Part shown: positions 23,618 to 37,024 of the stretch, piece by piece
How positions within the stretch are numbered: position 1 is the first letter of the stretch
Layout: each line of letters opens with the position of its first letter
Origin: Streptomyces xinghaiensis S187
GTDB lineage: Bacteria > Actinomycetota > Actinomycetes > Streptomycetales > Streptomycetaceae
DNA: 64,000 nt
Direction of reading: 5' to 3'
NCBI RefSeq assembly: GCF_000220705.2
Contig: NZ_CP023202.1
Span: forward strand, 6,354,501-6,418,500
Translations under genes and position numbers: made by a program
Notes under the pieces: model-generated
Databases searched by the model: none
Seen by the model: only the letters and a program-made list of their open reading frames with translations
Told to the model about the DNA's origin: nothing

Positions 23618-24922
23618 ATGAGCGCCACGAGCGAGCCGAAGAAGACCCTGATCCGCGGTGCGCGCCTCCTCGGCGGCGAGCCGCTGGACGTCCTGATCGA
23701 CGGCGGCACCGTCGCGGAGACCGGCACCGGCCTGAACGCCCCCGGCGCCACCGTCGTGGAGGCCGCCGGGCAGGTCCTGCTGCCCGGCCTCGTCGACCTC
23801 CACACCCATCTGCGCGAGCCCGGCCGGGAGGACTCCGAGACCGTCCTCACCGGCACCCGGGCGGCGGCGGCCGGCGGCTACACCGCCGTGCACGCCATGG
23901 CCAACACCTTCCCCGTCGCCGACACCGCCGGCGTCGTCGAGCAGGTCTGGCGGCTCGGCCGCGAGTCCGGCTACTGCGACGTCCAGCCGGTCGGCGCCGT
24001 CACCGTCGGCCTGGAGGGCAAGCAGCTCGCCGAGCTCGGCGCCATGCACGACTCCGCCGCGGGTGTCCGGATCTTCTCCGACGACGGCAAGTGCGTCGAC
24101 GACGCCGTGATCATGCGCCGGGCCCTGGAGTACGTGAAGGCGTTCGACGGCGTCATCGCCCAGCACTCCCAGGAGCCCCGGCTCACCGAGGGCGCCCAGA
24201 TGAACGAGGGCACGGTCTCCGCCGAGCTGGGCCTGGGCGGCTGGCCCGCCGTCGCCGAGGAGTCGGTCATCGCCCGCGACGTGCTGCTCGCCGCGCACGT
24301 CGGCTCCCGGCTGCACGTCTGCCACGTCTCCACCGCCGGCTCCGTCGAGATCATCCGCTGGGCCAAGTCCAAGGGATGGAACGTCACCGCCGAGGTCACC
24401 CCGCACCACCTGCTCCTCACCGACGAGCTCGTCCGCTCGTACGACCCCGTCTACAAGGTGAACCCGCCGCTGCGCACGGAGGCCGACGTCACGGCCCTGC
24501 GCGCGGCCCTCGCCGACGGCACCATCGACTGCGTCGCCACCGACCACGCCCCGCACCCCCACGAGGACAAGGACTGCGAGTGGGGCGCCGCGGCCATGGG
24601 CATGGTCGGCCTGGAGACCGCGCTCTCCGTGGTCCAGCACACGATGGTCGACACCGGGCTGCTCGACTGGGCGGGCGTCGCCGACCGGATGTCCTTCCGT
24701 CCGGCCGCCATCGGGCGCCTCCACGGGCACGGCCGGACCGTCGCCCCCGGTGAGCCCGCGAACCTGACCCTGCTCGACCCCGCTTACCGTGGAGTGGTGG
24801 ACCCCGCGGGCTTCGCCTCCCGCAGCCGCAACACCCCCTACCAGGGCCGTGAGCTGCCGGGACGTGTGACGCACACCTTCCTGCGGGGCCGCGCGACGGT
24901 CGTGGACGGGAAGCTGGCGTGA
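23618..24922 (+). CDS. pyrC: Dihydroorotase (class I)
   Basis: A 434-residue amidohydrolase closing carbamoyl aspartate to dihydroorotate. Metal ligands are seen in DLHTHLREPG near residue 60 and in the His of HVCHVST, with the catalytic Asp in ATDHAPHPHEDK. VRIFSDDGKCV marks the long class I type. The ATG follows pyrB closely (ACGCCTGACC spacer), and its TGA overlaps the next GTG by 4 bp, so it is coupled to both neighbours. Confidence 0.96.
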   Translation: MSATSEPKKTLIRGARLLGGEPLDVLIDGGTVAETGTGLNAPGATVVEAAGQVLLPGLVDLHTHLREPGREDSETVLTGTRAAAAGGYTAVHAMANTFPVADTAGVVEQVWRLGRESGYCDVQPVGAVTVGLEGKQLAELGAMHDSAAGVRIFSDDGKCVDDAVIMRRALEYVKAFDGVIAQHSQEPRLTEGAQMNEGTVSAELGLGGWPAVAEESVIARDVLLAAHVGSRLHVCHVSTAGSVEIIRWAKSKGWNVTAEVTPHHLLLTDELVRSYDPVYKVNPPLRTEADVTALRAALADGTIDCVATDHAPHPHEDKDCEWGAAAMGMVGLETALSVVQHTMVDTGLLDWAGVADRMSFRPAAIGRLHGHGRTVAPGEPANLTLLDPAYRGVVDPAGFASRSRNTPYQGRELPGRVTHTFLRGRATVVDGKLA

Positions 24923-25599
24923 CGGTGACAACGGCAACAACGGCAACAGCGGCAACAGCGGCAACACTGACGACTCTGACGGCTACGGCCCTGGCCGCGG
25001 AACCCCGGTCCCAGGAGGTCACCGACTGGGCCGACCGGATCGGCTGGGTCGTCGGCCTGCTGCTCTTCGTGGCGCTGCTGTACTGGCTGATGCGCCAGGG
25101 CTGGAAGTGGCGCGGAACCCTCCAGTCCGACCTGCCCGAGCCCGCCGCCGTCCCCGAGCGCGGCACGGAGCCGGCCGGCCGGCCGGACGGGCGTGCGGAC
25201 GGGCAGCCGCCGCTCACGCTCACCGGCCGCTACCACGGCTCGACCACCGCCGGGCAGTGGCTCGACCGGATCGTCGCCCACGGCCTCGGCACCCGCAGCC
25301 GCGCGGAGCTCACCCTCACCGACGCCGGCCTCGACGTCGTGCGCCCCGGCGCCCGGGACTTCCACGTCCCGGCCGGCGACCTGCGCGGGGCCCGTCTCGA
25401 CAAGGGCATCGCCGGAAAGGTCCTCACCGAGAACGGCCTGCTGGTGATCACCTGGGAACTCGGCGGCAGACTCCTCGACTCCGGCTTCCGCGCAGACCGG
25501 GCGGCCGACCACGCCGCCTGGGTCGAGCGCGTCAACGAACTCTCCGGTGGCCCCATCGACGTAGCCGCCATCCGGCACGACAAGGAAGGCGCAGCATGA
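24919..25599 (+). CDS. PH-like-domain membrane protein embedded in the pyr operon
   Basis: A 226-residue protein. The first 27 residues are a Thr/Ala run encoded by a short tandem repeat, then one transmembrane helix at about 40-58 (RIGWVVGLLLFVALLYWLM), and a C-terminal beta-rich domain from about 95 (LTGRYHGSTTAGQWLDRI) resembling the PH-like domains of small actinobacterial membrane proteins. The GTG overlaps the pyrC stop and the TGA overlaps the carA ATG, so it is coupled within the pyrimidine operon although it has no known biosynthetic step. Role unknown. Real initiation could be later than the repeat. Confidence 0.8.
   Translation: MTVTTATTATAATAATLTTLTATALAAEPRSQEVTDWADRIGWVVGLLLFVALLYWLMRQGWKWRGTLQSDLPEPAAVPERGTEPAGRPDGRADGQPPLTLTGRYHGSTTAGQWLDRIVAHGLGTRSRAELTLTDAGLDVVRPGARDFHVPAGDLRGARLDKGIAGKVLTENGLLVITWELGGRLLDSGFRADRAADHAAWVERVNELSGGPIDVAAIRHDKEGAA
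24927..24966 (+). repeat. Short ACGGCAACA-type tandem repeat at a gene start
   Basis: About four copies of a 9-bp unit (ACGGCAACA/GCGGCAACA) give alternating Thr/Ala codons ending in A (ACA, GCA), which are rare in the rest of the window. This could be slippage-prone. Confidence 0.7.
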
Positions 25600-26751
25600 C
25601 GACCTCGTCCCGCGGGGCCAGGATCCCCGCCGTACTCGTCCTGGAGGACGGCCGCAGCTTCCGCGGCAGCGCCTACGGGGCCGTGGGGGAGACCCTCGGC
25701 GAGGCGGTGTTCTCCACCGGCATGACCGGCTACCAGGAGACCCTCACCGACCCCTCGTACCACCGGCAGGTCGTCGTGATGACCGCCCCGCACATCGGCA
25801 ACACCGGCGTCAACGACGAGGACCCGGAGTCGAAGAAGATCTGGGTGGCCGGCTACGTCGTGCGCGACCCGGCCCGCACCCCGTCCAACTGGCGCTCCGT
25901 GCGCACCCTCGACGAGGAACTGTCCGCCCAGGGCGTCGTCGGCATCAGCGGCATCGACACCCGGGCGCTCACCCGCCATCTGCGCGAGCGCGGCGCCATG
26001 CGCGTGGGGATCTTCTCGGGCGACGCGATCGCCGACGAGGCCTCCCTGCTGGCGCGGGTGCGTCAGGCGCCCGCGATGAAGGGCGCCGACCTGAGCGCCG
26101 AGGTGGCCACCACCGAGCCGTACGTCGTCCCGGCGATCGGCGAGAAGCGCTTCACCGTCGCCGCCATCGACCTCGGCATCAAGGGCATGACCCCGCAGCG
26201 CATGGCCGAACGCGGCATAGAGGTGCACGTGCTGCCCGCCGACGCGAGTCCCGAGGACGTCTACGCCGTCGGCCCCGACGGGGTGTTCTTCTCCAACGGC
26301 CCCGGCGACCCGGCCGCCGCCGAGGGCCCCGTCACGCTGATGCGGTCCGTCCTGGAGCGGAGGACGCCCCTCTTCGGCATCTGCTTCGGCAACCAGATCC
26401 TCGGACGCGCGCTCGGCTTCGGCACCTTCAAGCTGAAGTACGGCCACCGGGGCATCAACCAGCCCGTGCAGGACCGGGCCACCGGCAAGGTCGAGGTGAC
26501 GGCGCACAACCACGGCTTCGCCGTGGACGCGCCGCTGGACGCCCCGTCCGACACCCCGTACGGCCGCGCCGAGGTCTCCCACGTCTGCCTCAACGACGAC
26601 GTGGTGGAGGGGCTGCGGCTGCTGGACCGCCCCGCCTTCAGCGTCCAGTACCACCCCGAGGCGGCGGCCGGCCCGCACGACGCCGCCTATCTATTCGACC
26701 GGTTCGTCGAGCTCATGCGCGACAACAAGCACCACACCCCGGAGGACCAGC

Positions 26752-26759
<8 letters not shown>
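25596..26759 (+). CDS. carA: Carbamoyl-phosphate synthase small (glutaminase) subunit
   Basis: A 387-residue glutamine amidotransferase subunit. The N-terminal domain has GAVGETLGEAVFSTGMTGYQE. The class I amidotransferase domain carries the nucleophile Cys in PLFGICFGNQILGRAL, with the His/Glu in FSVQYHPEAAAG. The ATG at 25596 overlaps the preceding stop (ATGA) and has AAGGAAG upstream. The last 8 bp overlap carB. It supplies ammonia to CarB for both pyrimidine and arginine synthesis. Confidence 0.97.
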
Positions 26760-30072
<3,313 letters not shown>

Positions 30073-30078
30073 GGCGGG

Positions 30079-30109
30079 GGAGGGGGACACCGGCGCGGTG
30101 TCCCCCTCC
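30079..30109 (+). terminator. Strong hairpin after carB
   Basis: GGAGGGGGACACC (30079-30091) pairs perfectly over 13 bp with GGTGTCCCCCTCC (30097-30109) around a 5-nt GGCGC loop. It starts 6 bp after the carB stop and is likely a full or partial terminator before pyrD-pyrF. Confidence 0.75.
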
Positions 30110-30312
30110 GCACGAGCCGGGGCGCTCCCCGCACCGGCGGCGTGAGCGGGGGCGCGCCTCCCACGGCGGGCACCCGCCGCCCGCGCTTCCGCGCCCGCCC
30201 CGCGCCTCCGCACCCGCGCCACCGGGCCCGCCCGTACCCGGCCCCGCCGCCGCTCCCGGCGGGCCGCCGCCCGTCGCCCCGTACCGCTCACCTCCCGCAG
30301 AAACGGCCCGAG

Positions 30313-31436
<1,124 letters not shown>

Positions 31437-31440
<4 letters not shown>

Positions 31441-32336
31441 GCTCCCCGGACCAGCCGAGCCACGACCCGGACCCCGGCCACCACCCGGATCCCGACGACC
31501 GCCCCGAGCCCTTCGGCGCCCGGCTGCGCCGGGCCATGGACACCCGCGGTCCGCTCTGCGTCGGCATCGACCCGCACGCGTCGCTCCTCGCGGACTGGGG
31601 GCTGAACGACGACGTCGCCGGTCTGGAGCGCTTCACCCGCACGGTGGTCGACGCCCTGGCCGACCGGGTGGCCGTCCTCAAACCGCAGTCCGCCTTCTTC
31701 GAGCGCTTCGGCTCCCGGGGGATCGCGGTGCTCGAACGGGCCGTCGCCGACGCCCGCTCCGCCGGGGCCCTGGTGCTGACGGACGCCAAGCGCGGCGACA
31801 TCGGCTCCACCATGGCCGCGTACGCCGACACCTATCTGGCCAAGGGCAGCCCGCTGTTCTCGGACGCGGTGACCGTGAGCCCGTACCTCGGCTTCGGCTC
31901 GCTGCGCCCCGCGCTCGACCTGGCCCGGGAATCCGGCTGCGGAGTCTTCGTCCTGGCGCTCACCTCCAACCCGGAGGGGGCGGAGGTGCAGCGGGCCGCC
32001 ACCCCCGGCGGCCGCTCCCTGGCGCAGGTGATGCTCGACCACATGGCGCGGGAGAACGCCGGTGCCGCGCCGCTGGGTTCGGTCGGCGCCGTCGTGGGGG
32101 CGACGCTGGGGGAGACGGGGGCCGATCTGGCCATCAACGGCCCGCTCCTCGCGCCCGGCATCGGGGCCCAGGGGGCGACGCCCGCCGACCTCCCCGGCGT
32201 CTTCGGGCCATCCGTCTCCAACGTGGTGCCGAGCGTCAGCCGAGGGGTGCTGCGGCACGGGCCCGGTCCGGCGGGACTGCGGACGGCGGCGGCGCGCCTG
32301 GCCGACGAGGTGCGGGCGGCCGTAAGCCCTGCGTGA
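31437..32336 (+). CDS. pyrF: Orotidine 5'-phosphate decarboxylase
   Basis: A 299-residue OMP decarboxylase of the longer type found in actinobacteria. The active-site motif is LVLTDAKRGDIGSTM (catalytic Asp-Lys-Asp). The early substrate segment is LCVGIDPHASLLADWGL and the late phosphate-binding region is GPSVSNVVPSVSRGV. About 20 extra His/Asp/Pro residues precede the conserved start. It overlaps pyrD (ATGA) and is the last step to UMP. The cluster ends here. Confidence 0.96.
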
Positions 32337-32605
32337 GGCCCGGTCGGCGGCCCGGCGGGGCGGCGGCCCCCGCTTCGTTGAACAATCCTGGCCGAATGTG
32401 GGGGTCTTATGTCTGGATTGTCCACATCAACAGAGTCTGACCAGGACTTTTCGCCTGTTCTCGCTGACTCGGGCGGCCCGGACCGCTAGTCTCCGTCGAG
32501 AGCGCTCGCATCACTGCGGCGCTCACCGCCCCGCAGGCAACGGCGGGGCGGCCGGTTTCACGATCCATCCGTATCCGACAGTTCGATATCCGAGGTGACG
32601 TAGGC
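32337..32605 (+). promoter_or_regulatory. Regulatory gap upstream of sIHF
   Basis: 269 bp with a relatively AT-rich block (32375-32470) unlike the surroundings. ACAATCC (32382-32388) and GGATTGT (32415-32421) form a perfect 7-bp inverted repeat with a 26-bp spacer. A -10-like TAGTCT occurs near 32487. No convincing gene. Confidence 0.4.
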
Positions 32606-32929
32606 GTGGCTCTTCCGCCCCTTACCCCTGAACAGCGCGCAGCCGCGCTCGAAAAGGCCGCCGCGGCTCGCCGGGAGCGCGCCGAGGTCAAGAATCGGCT
32701 CAAGCACTCCGGTGCCTCCCTGCACGAGGTCATCAAGCAGGGCCAGGAGAACGACGTCATCGGCAAGATGAAGGTCTCCGCGCTCCTGGAATCCCTGCCG
32801 GGCGTCGGCAAGGTCCGGGCCAAGCAGATCATGGAGCGGCTCGGCATCTCCGAGAGCCGCCGGGTCCGGGGCCTCGGCTCCAACCAGATCGCCTCTCTCG
32901 AGAGGGAGTTCGGCGGCACGCACGCCTGA
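32606..32929 (+). CDS. Actinobacterial integration host factor (sIHF)
   Basis: A 107-residue basic nucleoid-associated protein. A long N-terminal helix (PPLTPEQRAAALEKAAAARRERAEVK) leads into a helix-two-turn-helix DNA-binding domain with LLESLPGVGKVRAKQIMERLGI. This family replaces HU/IHF-type functions in actinobacteria and affects supercoiling, sporulation and antibiotic production in Streptomyces. The GTG start gives the conserved ALPPLTPEQR N-terminus. It lies upstream of gmk and rpoZ, the usual order. Confidence 0.95.
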   Translation: MALPPLTPEQRAAALEKAAAARRERAEVKNRLKHSGASLHEVIKQGQENDVIGKMKVSALLESLPGVGKVRAKQIMERLGISESRRVRGLGSNQIASLEREFGGTHA

Positions 32930-32978
32930 GGAGTCTCCGGCGTGACGCCCGGGGTTCTCCGGCACTCCCGGGAAGCTG

Positions 32979-32984
32979 GATAAT
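32979..32984 (+). promoter_or_regulatory. Possible gmk -10 (leaderless)
   Basis: GATAAT lies 6 bp before the ATG at 32991, suggesting a transcript starting at or next to the codon. There is no Shine-Dalgarno sequence in between. Confidence 0.5.
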
Positions 32985-32990
32985 CACCGC

Positions 32991-33572
32991 ATGAGTGAAG
33001 CAGTCTCCCGGGGGGCGACCCGCCGCCCGCGACTGACCGTGCTCTCCGGCCCCTCCGGGGTCGGCAAGAGCACGGTCGTCGCCCATATGCGCAAGGTTCA
33101 CCCCGAGGTCTGGCTCTCGGTCTCCGCCACCACCCGGTCCCCGCGCCCCGGCGAACGGGACGGAGTGCAGTACCACTTCGTGCGGGACGACGAGTTCGAC
33201 AAGCTGGTGGCCAACGGCGAGCTGCTGGAGTGGGCCGAGTTCGCGGGCAACCGCTACGGCACCCCCCGGCGCGCCGTCCTCGAACGGCTGGCGGCGGGTG
33301 TGCCCGTCCTGCTGGAGATCGACCTCCAGGGCGCCCGCCAGGTGCGCGAGGCCATGCCCGAGGCCCAGTTGGTCTTCCTGGCCCCGCCGAGCTGGGAGGA
33401 GCTCGTCCGCCGCCTGACGGGCCGCGGCACCGAGCCCCCCGAGGTCATCGAGCGCCGGCTGGAGGCGGCCCGGGTCGAGCTCGCCGCCGAGGAGGAGTTC
33501 GACACCACCCTGGTCAACACCTCGGTCGAGGACGTCGCGCGTGAGCTGCTAGCCTTGATGCAGGTAGATTGA
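32991..33572 (+). CDS. gmk: Guanylate kinase
   Basis: A 193-residue P-loop kinase converting GMP to GDP. Walker A is VLSGPSGVGKSTVV (about residues 16-29). The GMP-binding segment is SVSATTRSPRPGERDGVQYHFV, and LLEIDLQGARQVREAMPEA is the conserved core. Length is typical for bacteria. It lies between sIHF and rpoZ; the gmk-rpoZ pairing is widespread and links purine nucleotides with the ppGpp-binding omega subunit. Confidence 0.97.
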   Translation: MSEAVSRGATRRPRLTVLSGPSGVGKSTVVAHMRKVHPEVWLSVSATTRSPRPGERDGVQYHFVRDDEFDKLVANGELLEWAEFAGNRYGTPRRAVLERLAAGVPVLLEIDLQGARQVREAMPEAQLVFLAPPSWEELVRRLTGRGTEPPEVIERRLEAARVELAAEEEFDTTLVNTSVEDVARELLALMQVD

Positions 33573-33642
33573 TCCATTCCATCCTTTTCACCGTTACCGG
33601 CGGCTCCTCCCCGGTAATCACCGGCACTTCGGAAGGCAGAGC

Positions 33643-33921
33643 GTGTCCTCTCCCATCACCACGCCCGAGGGCATCATCAACCCGCCGATCGACGAGCTCC
33701 TCGAGGCCACGGACTCCAAGTACAGCCTCGTGATCTACGCCGCCAAGCGCGCGCGCCAGATCAACGCGTACTACTCCCAGCTCGGTGAGGGACTCCTCGA
33801 GTACGTCGGCCCGCTGGTGGACACCCACGTCCACGAGAAGCCGCTGTCGATCGCCCTGCGGGAGATCAACGCCGGTCTGCTGACCTCCGAGGCCGTCGAC
33901 GGCCCGGTCACCAAGCAGTAG
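33643..33921 (+). CDS. rpoZ: RNA polymerase omega subunit
   Basis: A 92-residue omega subunit that assists assembly of the beta' subunit. The family core is GIINPPIDELLEATDSKYSLV, followed by IYAAKRARQINAYY and EKPLSIALREI. The GTG start is preceded by GGAAGG. In Streptomyces omega is needed for normal development. A near-perfect 14-bp hairpin 46 bp after the stop ends the gmk-rpoZ unit. Confidence 0.97.
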   Translation: MSSPITTPEGIINPPIDELLEATDSKYSLVIYAAKRARQINAYYSQLGEGLLEYVGPLVDTHVHEKPLSIALREINAGLLTSEAVDGPVTKQ

Positions 33922-33967
33922 CAGCAGGCAGTACAGGAAGCGGACAGGCGCCCCACGGCGCCTCCGG

Positions 33968-33998
33968 ACGGGCCCGGCAGAGCATCTGCCGGGCCCGT
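33968..33998 (+). terminator. Intrinsic-type terminator after rpoZ
   Basis: ACGGGCCCGGCAGA (33968-33981) pairs perfectly over 14 bp with TCTGCCGGGCCCGT (33985-33998) around a GCA loop. No U-tract follows. It argues against any coaBC start near 34002. Confidence 0.8.
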
Positions 33999-34094
33999 GG
34001 TGTGTCATGGACCCGTGCGGCGGGCCCGCGCCCCGCGGACGGCGCGCGGGCGCGGAGCGCACGGCAGGGACGAGCGCGAGAGGCGAGGTGGACG

Positions 34095-35348
34095 GTGGAG
34101 CCGGTGGAGCCGAAGGCACCGAACGGGACGGCGGCGCAGGCGGGGCGCCCGAGGGTCGTCCTCGGGGTGAGCGGCGGCATCGCCGCGTACAAGGCGTGCG
34201 AGCTGCTGCGCCGGCTCACCGAGTCGGGGCACGACGTGCGCGTCGTACCGACCGCGTCGGCGCTCAACTTCGTCGGCGAGGCCACCTGGTCCGCGCTCTC
34301 CGGCCACCCGGTCTCCGCCGAGGTGTGGGAGAGCGTCCACGAGGTGCCGCACGTCCGCATCGGCCAGGCGGCAGACCTCGTCGTCGTCGCGCCCGCCACC
34401 GCCGACACCCTCGCCCGCGCGGCCCACGGCCTCGCCGACGACCTGCTGACCAACACCCTGCTCACGGCCCGCTGCCCGGTGGTCTTCGCCCCCGCCATGC
34501 ACACCGAGATGTGGGAGCACCCGGCCACCCGGGAGAACGTGGCGACGCTGCGCCGCCGCGGCGCCGTCGTCATCGAGCCCGCCGTGGGCCGGCTCACCGG
34601 CGCGGACACCGGCAAGGGGCGGCTCCCCGATCCCGGCGAGATCTTCGAGGTCTGCCGCCGGGTGCTGGCGCGCGGCGCGGCCGGCGCGGAGCGCGACCTC
34701 GCGGGCCGCCATGTCGTCGTCAGCGCCGGCGGCACCCGCGAACCGCTGGACCCGGTCCGCTTCCTCGGCAACCGCTCCTCCGGCAAGCAGGGGTACGCCC
34801 TGGCCCGTACGGCCGTGGCGCGCGGCGCGCGGGTCACCCTGATCGCGGCCCACACGCATCTGCCCGACCCGGCGGGCGCCGACGTCGTCCCCGTCGGCAC
34901 GGCCGTACAGCTGCGCGAGGCGGTGCTCGAGGCCGCCGCCGGTGCGGACGCCGTCGTCATGGCCGCCGCCGTGGCCGACTTCCGGCCCGGCCGGTACGCC
35001 GAGGGCAAGATCAAGAAGAAGGACGGGGAGGAGCCGGAGCCCGTCACCCTGGTCCGCAACCCCGACGTCCTCGCCGAGATCTCGGCGGAGCGGGCCCGGT
35101 CCGGGCAGATCGTGGTGGGCTTCGCGGCCGAGACCGACGACGTGCTCGCCAACGGCCGCGCCAAGCTCGCCCGCAAAGGCTGCGACCTGCTCGTCGTCAA
35201 CGAGGTGGGGGAGGGCCGTACCTTCGGCTCGGAGGAGAACGAGGCGGTGATCCTGGGCGCCGACGGCACGGAGACCCCGGTGCCGTACGGGCCCAAGGAG
35301 GCGCTCGCCGACACCGTGTGGGACCTCGTGGCGCGGCGGCTGGTCTGA
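34095..35348 (+). CDS. coaBC: Bifunctional phosphopantothenoylcysteine decarboxylase / phosphopantothenate-cysteine ligase
   Basis: A 417-residue CoA-biosynthesis enzyme. The N-terminal FMN-dependent CoaC half has VVLGVSGGIAAYKACELLRRL and the substrate loop APAMHTEMWEHPAT. The C-terminal CoaB half has VVSAGGTREPLDPVRFLGNRS, AAVADFRP and the Lys-rich KIKKKDGE. The GTG at 34095 is preferred because GAGGCGAGG precedes it, the conserved fold begins about 18 residues later, and the strong rpoZ terminator ends at 33998, so longer starts at 34002 are unlikely. Confidence 0.93.
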   Translation: MEPVEPKAPNGTAAQAGRPRVVLGVSGGIAAYKACELLRRLTESGHDVRVVPTASALNFVGEATWSALSGHPVSAEVWESVHEVPHVRIGQAADLVVVAPATADTLARAAHGLADDLLTNTLLTARCPVVFAPAMHTEMWEHPATRENVATLRRRGAVVIEPAVGRLTGADTGKGRLPDPGEIFEVCRRVLARGAAGAERDLAGRHVVVSAGGTREPLDPVRFLGNRSSGKQGYALARTAVARGARVTLIAAHTHLPDPAGADVVPVGTAVQLREAVLEAAAGADAVVMAAAVADFRPGRYAEGKIKKKDGEEPEPVTLVRNPDVLAEISAERARSGQIVVGFAAETDDVLANGRAKLARKGCDLLVVNEVGEGRTFGSEENEAVILGADGTETPVPYGPKEALADTVWDLVARRLV

Positions 35349-35624
35349 GGCCGGCCGAAGACGGCCGCGCGCCGCGCCGAGCCGGTGCCGCCGGGCCCCT
35401 CGGCGGCGAAACGCCGTGACGCGCGGAACCGTTCCGGCCTGCCGGAACGCTCGACTCCTGCTGGTACGGCGCCGGTGCCGCAGGTCACAAGGCTCCCAAG
35501 GATCGAGACGCCGTGTCCGAGACGGGGCCGCTCCGGATAAACTGCCTGCGGAACCGTGCGGCCGCAGCCTCGAAACGGTTCCGCCACGATTCAGCCAGCA
35601 GCCGCTGCAACCCCAGGGAGCGAT

Positions 35625-36848
35625 GTGTCCCGCCGCCTGTTCACCTCCGAGTCCGTCACCGAGGGCCACCCAGACAAGATCGCTGACCAGATCAGCGACT
35701 CCATCCTCGACGCCCTCCTCATGGAGGACCCGGCCTCCCGCGTCGCCGTCGAGACCCTGATCACCACCGGTCTGGTCCATGTGGCCGGCGAAGTGACGAC
35801 GAAGGCGTACGCGGACATCGCGACGCTCGTGCGCAGCAAGATCCTCGACATCGGCTACGACTCCTCGAAGAAGGGCTTCGACGGCGCCTCCTGCGGCGTC
35901 TCGGTCTCCATCGGCTCGCAGTCCCCCGACATCGCGCAGGGCGTGGACACCGCGTACGAGCAGCGCGTCGGGAGCGCCTCCCAGCGGGACGCGGACGACG
36001 AGCTGGACCGGCAGGGCGCGGGCGACCAGGGCCTGATGTTCGGCTACGCCTGCGACGAGACGCCCGAACTGATGCCGCTGCCGATCAACCTGGCGCACCG
36101 GCTCTCCCGCCGGCTGTCGGAGGTGCGGAAGAACGGGACCATCCCCTACCTCCGCCCGGACGGCAAGACCCAGGTCACCATCGAGTACGACGGCGACAAG
36201 GCCGTCCGCCTCGACACGGTCGTGGTCTCCTCCCAGCACGCCTCCGACATCGACCTGGACAGCCTGCTGGCCCCGGACATCCGCGAGTTCGTCGTGGAGC
36301 ACGTCCTCGCCGAGCTGATCGAGGACGGCATCAAGCTCGACACCGCCAACTACCGGCTGCTGGTGAACCCGACGGGCCGGTTCGAGATCGGTGGTCCGAT
36401 GGGGGACGCGGGGCTGACCGGCCGCAAGATCATCATTGACACCTATGGCGGTATGGCCCGGCACGGTGGCGGTGCGTTCTCGGGGAAGGATCCGTCGAAG
36501 GTGGACCGTTCGGCGGCGTACGCGATGCGCTGGGTGGCGAAGAACGTGGTGGCGGCGGGGCTGGCCTCGCGGTGTGAGGTGCAGGTGGCGTACGCCATCG
36601 GCAAGGCGGAGCCGGTCGGTCTGTTCGTGGAGACCTTCGGGACCGCGACGGTGGAGGTGGAGCGGATCGAGCAGGCGATCGGTGAGGTGTTCGATCTGCG
36701 CCCGGCCGCGATCATCCGCGACCTCGACCTGCTCCGCCCGATCTACGCCCGGACCGCCGCCTACGGCCACTTCGGCCGTGAACTGCCCGAGTTCACCTGG
36801 GAGCGCACCGACCGCGTCGACGCGCTGCGCAAGGCCGCCGGGGCCTGA
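35625..36848 (+). CDS. metK: S-adenosylmethionine synthetase
   Basis: A 407-residue MAT making SAM from methionine and ATP. N-terminal SRRLFTSESVTEGHPDKIADQ holds the ATP-binding His, GHVAGE-like HVAGEVTTKAY follows, and GGGAFSGKDPSKVDRSAAYA is the second signature. The GTG at 35625 gives the conserved start with AGGGAG upstream. Codon choice shifts inside the gene: from about 36390 to 36710 Ala, Val, Ser and Gly codons mostly end in G or T, while elsewhere they end in C. A large hairpin follows the stop. SAM level influences antibiotic production in Streptomyces. Confidence 0.97.
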   Translation: MSRRLFTSESVTEGHPDKIADQISDSILDALLMEDPASRVAVETLITTGLVHVAGEVTTKAYADIATLVRSKILDIGYDSSKKGFDGASCGVSVSIGSQSPDIAQGVDTAYEQRVGSASQRDADDELDRQGAGDQGLMFGYACDETPELMPLPINLAHRLSRRLSEVRKNGTIPYLRPDGKTQVTIEYDGDKAVRLDTVVVSSQHASDIDLDSLLAPDIREFVVEHVLAELIEDGIKLDTANYRLLVNPTGRFEIGGPMGDAGLTGRKIIIDTYGGMARHGGGAFSGKDPSKVDRSAAYAMRWVAKNVVAAGLASRCEVQVAYAIGKAEPVGLFVETFGTATVEVERIEQAIGEVFDLRPAAIIRDLDLLRPIYARTAAYGHFGRELPEFTWERTDRVDALRKAAGA

Positions 36849-36869
36849 CGGCCGGCCCCCGCGTTCTCC

Positions 36870-36912
36870 GGCCGCGGCCCGGAACCCCGTCAGCGGGGCC
36901 CGGGCCGCGGCC
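36870..36912 (+). terminator. Terminator hairpin after metK
   Basis: GGCCGCGGCCCGG (36870-36882) pairs perfectly with CCGGGCCGCGGCC (36900-36912). The enclosed loop contains a further CCCCG/CGGGG stem with a TCAG tetraloop. It lies 22 bp after the stop. Confidence 0.8.
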
Positions 36913-37024
36913 GTGTCCCGGCAGCCGTCCCGCGGCGGACGGACGGGGGGACGGGGCCCGCGCCCGCGTGCGGCCGCCCGGGGCGGAGCGGGGCATGTCG
37001 GTGCGCTCTGGTAGGACTGGGACG

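Noticed and set aside
30110..30312. PyrR-binding loop upstream of pyrD
   Set aside because: No UCCnGnGAGGY-like sequence in the leader; the hairpin at 30079 lacks the motif.
32398..32598. A 66-codon frame upstream of sIHF
   Set aside because: It crosses the inferred promoter region, has no ribosome-binding site and no recognisable sequence; treated as non-coding.
35349..35624. SAM riboswitch upstream of metK
   Set aside because: Searched by eye for SAM-I, SAM-II and SAM-IV conserved cores; none found. Only short GC hairpins such as GTTCCGGCCTGCCGGAAC.
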